Shown here: one piece after another, positions 58,165-64,000 of the stretch
How the letters are laid out: each line of letters opens with the position of its first letter
Position numbering within the stretch: the first letter of the stretch is position 1
Assembly (NCBI GenBank): GCA_022559985.1
Contig: JAFJTR010000001.1
Span: forward strand, 62,001 to 126,000
Direction: 5' to 3'
Length of the DNA: 64,000 bases
DNA from: Parastagonospora avenae f. sp. tritici 18332-5
Lineage: Eukaryota > Ascomycota > Dothideomycetes > Pleosporales > Phaeosphaeriaceae
Translations under genes and position numbers: made by a program
Notes under the pieces: model-generated
Told to the model about the DNA's origin: nothing
Databases searched by the model: none
Seen by the model: only the letters and a program-made list of their open reading frames with translations

Positions 58165-59240
58165 ATGTCTGCTCATTCTCGTGCGGGCTGCGCTCTGGAG
58201 TCAGCCCGCCTCTCACCGTCTTTTGGATTCCGCAACTTGCATAGACCTGTGCAGCCAGCAGTAGATCTCGTCGTGTTCCGCATGGATCGAACAGATGCCC
58301 GGATGCTCGCAGCTTGTGACACCACCAGCCAAGGAGGCCCCGCCTCGCAGAGCAGTTTCGAGACTTTGCCTGTCGAGGTCGTCAACCACATCCTCTCGTA
58401 CCTCGTTTCTCCTCGATCCCGGCTACCTGGACTCACAGAGACTCAGAGCTCACTCGAATTCAATGCCTTGGCAAGGTTGACCTTGAAGAGGAGCGAGGAT
58501 TTGACCGCCCCCGCTGACAGCGACCGATGGGCCGCCAACCTCTTCGAGAACCACGCGAATCAACATCCGTTTCATACGCTCTCACTCACGTCGAAACGAT
58601 GCAATGAGCTGGTGGAAAGTTACTGCGGCCATCTGGTCAGGACCTGCAACATGTTCAACCTTCCCTTTGCACAATTCGACAAGTACGGGCCGCAGTCAGT
58701 GTGGCCTGACATGAGCGGTATCGTGTACCGGAGGCTGTGGCTTCAGCATGCGCCCAGACACTGTATTTATTGTCATGCTGTCATGGACATATATCCTTTC
58801 ACGACACTCAAGCGACTCTTGACGAATTGCAAAGCCTGTTTCTACGCCCAGACTCTAGTATGTTGTAACGTGATCGTTCCCATCGCAGACACTGACCAAC
58901 GCAGTCTCTCGACGAAATCGAAAGACAGTACCACTTATCACGGGCCACTGTACTTGCTTCGCCATTCATCAGAGGAACTCAGCACTCGGTCTGGTTCCTA
59001 CGCGTCGATGTAGAGGCGGTGGCGTTGCAGCTCTATGGGACCCGAGCCTTCCACGAGGCTCACCAAGAGCAATTTGGCAGGCCTTGCTCCATTTGCGCTA
59101 TCACAAAGTTCACGCCTTCTCAGCGGGGTACAAGGCACAAGTCGACCCAGAAGAGCGAGCGCCGTGTCGTGAACCAGAGGAAGAAGACCCGACGCACATT
59201 GCGCATTCCTCGTGCTTCGCTTGAAAACGACGCCTACTGA
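58165..59240 (+). CDS. F-box domain protein
   Basis: Two exons, 58165-58857 and 58905-59240, joined by a 47-nt intron (GTATGT to ACGCAG) give 342 residues. The F-box reads FETLPVEVVNHILSYLV at about 65-80. After splicing the protein continues QTLSLDEIERQYHLSRATVL and ends in a basic tail (RHKSTQKSERR, then RKKTRRTLRIPR). Cys pairs (CIYC, CKAC, CSIC) might bind metal. In Dothideomycete-type F-box proteins of this sort the second half commonly carries such a Tyr/Leu-rich block, by recall. A second ATG at 58282 (MDRTDARML) is an equally possible start. Substrate unknown. Confidence 0.78.
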
Positions 59241-59912
59241 TGATTCGCGCTCTCCCAATTTCTCATCTTTGGTGATGGTCGTCGCTTTTTATGCCGGCAA
59301 GTTTTCTCTTCTCCTTGTTTTCGTCCAGTGCGTATGTAAATGCCCCTTGCTTGGACAGTTTCTTCTTACCATATCTTGCTCCTGTTCTCTTGTTTTATAG
59401 GAATTGGCGTCCCCCTTCAACCTGTATCCTCAGCACAACTGAACTTCTTAATCGCTGGGTATAGAAGAGATAAAACTTTTCGGTCTGTCAAAATACCCCG
59501 ACTACCAACATTACGTAGTTATGAACCCCTGACGATGCATGAGCAGTATAGCCTGAGCCTTGTAACATTCAGTAGCTTGACTGAAAGAATCTCGTTCACT
59601 TCTCTGCGATGAAACACCTTTTGTGAAAATCATGTTGTGGATGAGTGAAATCCTTCTTGCCTATCTTCGTACGGAAGACCCGAAAAAAAAACAGTTTCAA
59701 ACAACAGTTACGAAGTAAAGAGCTGCGCTTTGTCGTTGAGCGACATCAACTGAGTGCCAGAGCTTTGCAAGGTTCACAGCTTCTGGGTCACATGACATCG
59801 TGCCTAATGCCCAGTATAGCCGCGCTGCGACCGCCTTGGATTCTGCCAATTAGCTCCCACGGGCAGCTCCACTCTGAGTTCACCCACCAACATCTCCGCT
59901 CTACACACCACC
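59241..59912. other. Intergenic region
   Basis: About 670 bp between two plus-strand genes, holding the F-box 3' UTR and the promoter of the WBP4-like gene, with an A-run near 59684. No gene is seen. Confidence 0.45.
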
Positions 59913-60789
59913 ATGGCCGAGTACTGGAAGTCGACAGTAAGTTATAAACCCATGTTCCTGGCGATCTCAAACGCTAATACAAACACAGCCTAAGTACTGG
60001 TGCAAATTCTGCGAAACCTATGTGAAGGACACGAAATTCGAGCGCGGGCAGCACGAAGCCACAGGCCGTCATCAGGGCAACATTCAACGGAGTCTGCGGG
60101 GCCTACATCGCGCGCAAGAAAATGAACAGCGCGAGAAATCGCGAGCGCAAGCCGAGGTTGCAAGGCTGAATGGCCTCGTGCATTCGGAATCCAAAAGCCC
60201 TCCCTCTGTCGCAACAGGCTCGGGTGGACCGCCTCCGACATACCAGAAGCGACCCGAGAAGAAAGCGACTCTAGAAGACAGGAAGAAGCAATGGGAACAA
60301 CTAGCAGCGATGGGCATCACACTGCCCGACCAGGCGAGGGGCGATTTGGCGATTGCCGGCGAGTGGAAAACCGTATCTACGGAGGTTGTGGGCGAGGTAA
60401 ACGAAGATGGCGAGTTCAAGAAGGTGGCTCTCAATAAGGGTGTGCGCAAGCGGAAACTTGATGAGGAAGAGGTGGAGCAACAGGAGGCAGGAGAGATCAT
60501 CACGAAGCGCAAAGGCTGGGGCCACACCTACAAAAGCTTTCCAGGCAGCAAGGGGGGCGAAGACGACGTAGAGAGTCTTCTTGCAAAGAAGAAGCCTCAG
60601 GGTGATGCGGCGGAGTCTGTGCCGGGGGATTCTACTCTCAAGAAGGAAGAAGCACAGACGGATGATGTTGGCGTTGCGCTGCAGGACATTCCGACGGCAG
60701 AAGAAGCGGAAGCGAGCATCAAGAAAGAAGAAGATGCGCCAGCTGCACCAGCTATTATCTTCAAGAAACGAAAGAAGGCAGCGAAATGA
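59913..60789 (+). CDS. U1-type zinc-finger protein, WBP4/FBP21-like splicing factor
   Basis: Two exons (59913-59936 and 59989-60789; 52-nt intron) give 274 residues. The start AEYWKSTPKYWCKFCETYV and the following EATGRHQGNIQRSL form a matrin/U1-C type C2H2 finger (C..C, then H...H) as in WBP4, a component of early spliceosomes. A coiled, charged segment follows (HRAQENEQREKSRAQAEVAR), then PPPTYQKRP, and later the GWGHTYKSFPGSK block. The C-terminus is Lys/Glu-rich with basic ends (KRKKAAK). There are no WW domains here, unlike animal WBP4. Function is inferred from the finger and architecture. Confidence 0.75.
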
Positions 60790-61513
60790 GCGCGATTCTT
60801 CACGCACCGGAAGAACGAACAAAGGCGTTGTATTACACGGCGATGTCATAAGGTATCCGCGGCCGGCTCGATAGCGAACGAGACCGCGACAGCATTCAGG
60901 CATCATCATCACGATCACGGGGCATCGATCTTAGCCTAAAGTGGCTGTGCATATCTGGAATTGTCAGTATCCCATTCGCATCTGCAGCGCCGACGCGTCA
61001 CTTGGAGTCTTGCTACCTAGGTGGCAACACTCGATCAGCTGATAAAGCGCGGTTGTCTTCAGGTCAGGCAGCACCGCGTTTGAGCTGTGTCCCCATGAAT
61101 ATAGCTATCATCTTACCAACATGAACAGGGAAGGTAAAGGGAAAGAGAAAGATGTGAGGAGCACTTGGACACGATATGGGAACCGCTGATTCCAAACACG
61201 AGCATTGATCTACGTCTGTCTGCGCTTGTAGACAGAGCATAGGAGCACCATAGTAGACTAGTAGTCAAACTAGAAATCGAGTAAATTGAATGCGAGAATA
61301 ACATCATATTCCATGCTACCTCAATTCGAGGCCTCAACTTCGAAGCCCACTTGTTTGATCGGCGCACATGCAACTAAACCTTAAACCCCTGTCCAAACGT
61401 TCGCCAAGCGGCTCATCGCGTCGCCAGCGCTAGACAGCTGTCGCGACTCTCAGTATACTGTACAAGCCATCTGCCGCATTACGACCGCTATTTCCGCCGA
61501 TTCTTGTTGCATT
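60790..61513. other. Intergenic region
   Basis: About 720 bp between the WBP4-like gene and the HIR1 leader. Expected to hold the WBP4-like 3' UTR and the HIR1 promoter; no gene is seen. Confidence 0.45.
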
Positions 61514-61569
61514 TGCATGGTCGCGTAGTAGCATGCTTCATTTGCCCACCGACCATACGCGACCATGCA
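61514..61569. repeat. 14-bp perfect inverted repeat over the HIR1 start codon
   Basis: Left arm 61514-61527 (TGCATGGTCGCGTA) and right arm 61556-61569 (TACGCGACCATGCA) are exact reverse complements with a 28-nt spacer. The HIR1 ATG (61565) is inside the right arm, so the mRNA leader could fold into a hairpin that hides the start codon. Confidence 0.88.
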
Positions 61570-64000
61570 CCTTATTAAACCGCAGTGGTTGACGCACCCA
61601 GGTCAGTTCACCCTCGCGCACAGCGTCGCATCTGCGACTAGTATATCACGAATAACACGTACTGACATGTCATCTTCCCCTAGGCGACCTCAAAGACTTT
61701 GAAGTCTACAGCTGTCACGTCTCACCCGATGGTTCGCGTCTTGTTACGGCAGCCGGAGGTACGTTCACCCACCATTGCAGAGCTCATGCGCAATGCGCCG
61801 TCTTCATTCAAACGACTGACAACCACCTTGCAGATGGTTATGTGCGCATATGGTCTATCGATGCCATTCTCAACTCCCACGACCCCGAATACACGAAGCC
61901 GAAGCAGCTTGCAGCTGTAAGCCACCACTCGGGCACAATCCACGCAGTGCGCTTCTCCTCCAACGGCAAATACCTGGCATCTGGCGCAGACGACAAGATA
62001 GTATGTGTCTACGCACTCGATCCTAATGCGCCGACACATGCAGCGTTCGGTGGGTACATCTGGTGCACGATGATGGGATAACCGCTGACAGAAAATTGTA
62101 GGCACGAACGAAGCTCCACCCGTCGAGAATTGGCGCGTCATTCGCCGTCTGATAGGTCACGACAACGATGTGCAGGATCTGGGCTGGTCAGCAGATTCAT
62201 CGATCCTGGTCTCGGTGGGCTTGGACTCGAAAGTAGTCGTCTGGTCGGGACACTCATTCGAAAAGCTGAAGACGCTCTCGAACCACCAAAGTCACGTCAA
62301 GGGAATTACGTTCGATCCGGCGAATAAGTACTTCGCAACTGCAAGCGACGACCGCACCATCAAAGTCTATCGGTTCAATTCTCCACCACCAAATGCAACG
62401 CAACAAGACCAGGTCAACAACTTCGTCCTCGAGCACACAATCACCACCCCTTTTCTCACCTCGCCCCTCACCACATACTTTCGCCGCTGCTCCTGGTCGC
62501 CCGACGGCGCACATATTGCGGCTGCGAACGCCACCAACGGCCCGGTGAGCTCGGTCGCCATCCTGGATCGCGGTACCTGGGATGGTCAAGCCAGCCAAAC
62601 CAGTTTGATCGGCCATGAAGGACCGGTCGAAGTCACTGCCTTTTCGCCTCGACTCTTTTACCAGCAGCAGCCTCGGGTCGAGCACGATGGGAACATTCAC
62701 CAACCCACGGTCACAGTCGTCGCATGCGCCGGGCAAGACAAGTGCCTCAGTATTTGGAACACGGTCTTTGCCAGGCCATTTATGATGACTCAAGAGCTGG
62801 CAGCCAAATCCATCACGGACATGGCATGGGCACCCGATGGCGAGAAGTTATTTGCAACGAGCCTGGATGGAGGCATCTTGACTATGGTCTTCGAGGCGGG
62901 AGAATTGGGTTTTCCTGCATCATTGGCGGAGAACGAGAAGACTCTGTCCAAGTTTGGTGCTGGTCGAAGAGTTGGCATCATCGAGGGCACTGACGCTCTT
63001 TTACTAGAAGAGAGTAGCAAAAGTGGAGAGCTCAAGGGTGTCCAAGGTAGGATGGGTGCCCTCATGGGCGATGGCGGTGCAGTCCAGCCTCCCATCACAA
63101 ACGGCACTAATGGCATTACTCCCTCGACGACTCTCACTAACGGATCAAGTTCGACCGCACCTCCACCTGCGCCGGCTGCTGCATCAGCTCCCGCGCCAGC
63201 TGAACCACCTGTGGATCAAAGAGTTGAGAAACTTAAGCAGAGGGTTACGGTTACCAAAGAAGGCAAGAAGCGCATAGCGCCTATGCTCGTTTCGTCATCA
63301 TCTGGTGTTGGTACATCATCACTACCTCAGACGCAACTAATTTCAGCGAAAACAACATCCGGTGCGAGGAGCGATAACCCCCACAACATCCTGGATCTTT
63401 CGAAGCCGTACGATGGGTTTCCAAAAGGAGGTCTCGCATCAATGTTGATTGGGAACAAGAGGAAGTTTGCTGAAATCGAGGGTGACGAGGACCGACAGGT
63501 TGAGCGAAGGCTAGCTGCTTCGGTGCGGCCTGGCGGAGCTGCTGTGGTGTTGAACAGCGAAAATGGACTCATCCCTCCGGCGGCTGCAGCCTCAAAAAGC
63601 AACGATCCAGCCGAGCCATCTAAGGTCTTGCGGCCGGCAATTATCAGTCCCTCCTTGAGCGTGAGCCAGGTACGGCTGGCTGTGCCAAAGGTACGCAGCG
63701 TCATCACTCGAACTGCAGACGGAAGCGAGCCACAACGCAATGGCGTAGACGCCAACACAGGCAAAGCTGAAATACCGGATACTGTCATGCTAGAGGCGCG
63801 TAATGCAACCGGACACTCGCGAACAGGACGAGCACAAGATCACGATCCCGCGAAAATCAGCTGTACAAGGAAAGGGCAGCCTCTGTGGCAAGACTTCCTA
63901 CCAAAATCGGTGCTATTAGTCACTGGCAACATGAACTTTTTCGCGGCCGCATGCGAAGATGGATCAATCTATGCTTGGTCGCCAGCAGGTCGACGGACAC
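61565..64000 (+). CDS. HIR1: Histone chaperone HIR1/HIRA, partial (runs off the window)
   Basis: WD40 subunit of the HIR complex, which deposits histones H3-H4 outside S phase and represses histone genes. Exons: 61565-61601, 61684-61758, 61834-62049 and 62102 to beyond 64000; the introns of 82, 75 and 52 nt agree in phase. The start MHLIKPQWLTHPGDLKDFEVY and the next HVSPDGSRLVTAAGDGYVRIW match the family. WD repeats continue through GHDNDVQDLGWSADSSILVS, SHVKGITFDPANKYFATASD, RCSWSPDGAHIAAANA and DMAWAPDGEKLFATSLDGGI. A Pro/Ala/Ser linker and the HIRA-type block QRVTVTKEGKKRIAPMLVS follow. The 3' end lies outside the window. Confidence 0.93.

Noticed and set aside
1..64000. CRISPR arrays, bacterial operons, insertion sequences or complete transposons
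   Set aside because: None seen. All supported genes are of eukaryotic, intron-bearing type, and the only longer direct repeat is the 76-bp duplication.

Overview
The window is nuclear DNA of a filamentous ascomycete (Pezizomycotina; the gene families suggest Dothideomycetes or a relative, which is an inference). Protein genes carry short GT-AG introns, almost all 45-57 nt, often with a CTAAC or CTGAC branch site. Housekeeping genes have recognisable one-to-one fungal families. Fungus-specific families (HET, the Dothideomycete-type protein kinase, F-box/LRR-like, DUF6604) lie between them, and several are visibly broken.

Layout. 0.4-7.4 kb: SIT4/PP6 phosphatase, dipeptidyl peptidase III, a divergent F-box gene and a secreted GH16 glycosidase. 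9.8-12.5 kb: divergent Mediator MED19 and RAD10. 12.7-18.7 kb: an F-box pseudogene, a weak hypothetical gene and a coding relic in gene-poor DNA. 19.0-23.2 kb: a C2H2 zinc-finger gene and a GH47 mannosidase. 23.8-31.2 kb: two neighbouring kinase loci on the minus strand. The first runs into a HET domain, and both are interrupted by stops or frameshifts. 31.8-41.2 kb: MFS transporter, P5C dehydrogenase (PUT2), the nucleolar GTPase NUG1 and a HAD-type glycerol-phosphatase-like gene. 43.4-48.3 kb: a homeobox regulator and a 7-TM receptor-like protein. 49.8-50.0 kb: a tRNA-Leu gene. 50.7-53.5 kb: a DUF6604 pseudogene. 54.2-64.0 kb: RNase P subunit RPP40, a SIR2-type sirtuin, an F-box gene, a WBP4-like splicing protein and the 5' part of the histone chaperone HIR1.

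The most striking object is the minus-strand tRNA-Leu(UAG) gene at 49830-50037. A fully paired 79-nt tRNA is recovered only after removing three pieces: a normal-position anticodon-loop intron and two insertions of 55 and 49 nt in the D-loop and T-loop. Each of the two insertions begins with GT, ends with AG and contains ACTAAC near its 3' end, so they look like the spliceosomal introns of the surrounding protein genes. They split the A-box and B-box of the internal RNA polymerase III promoter. Further points of interest are the decayed kinase-HET fusion, the recurrent nonsense codons explainable by C-to-T changes, a GC-AG intron in PUT2 and a 14-bp inverted repeat over the HIR1 start codon.
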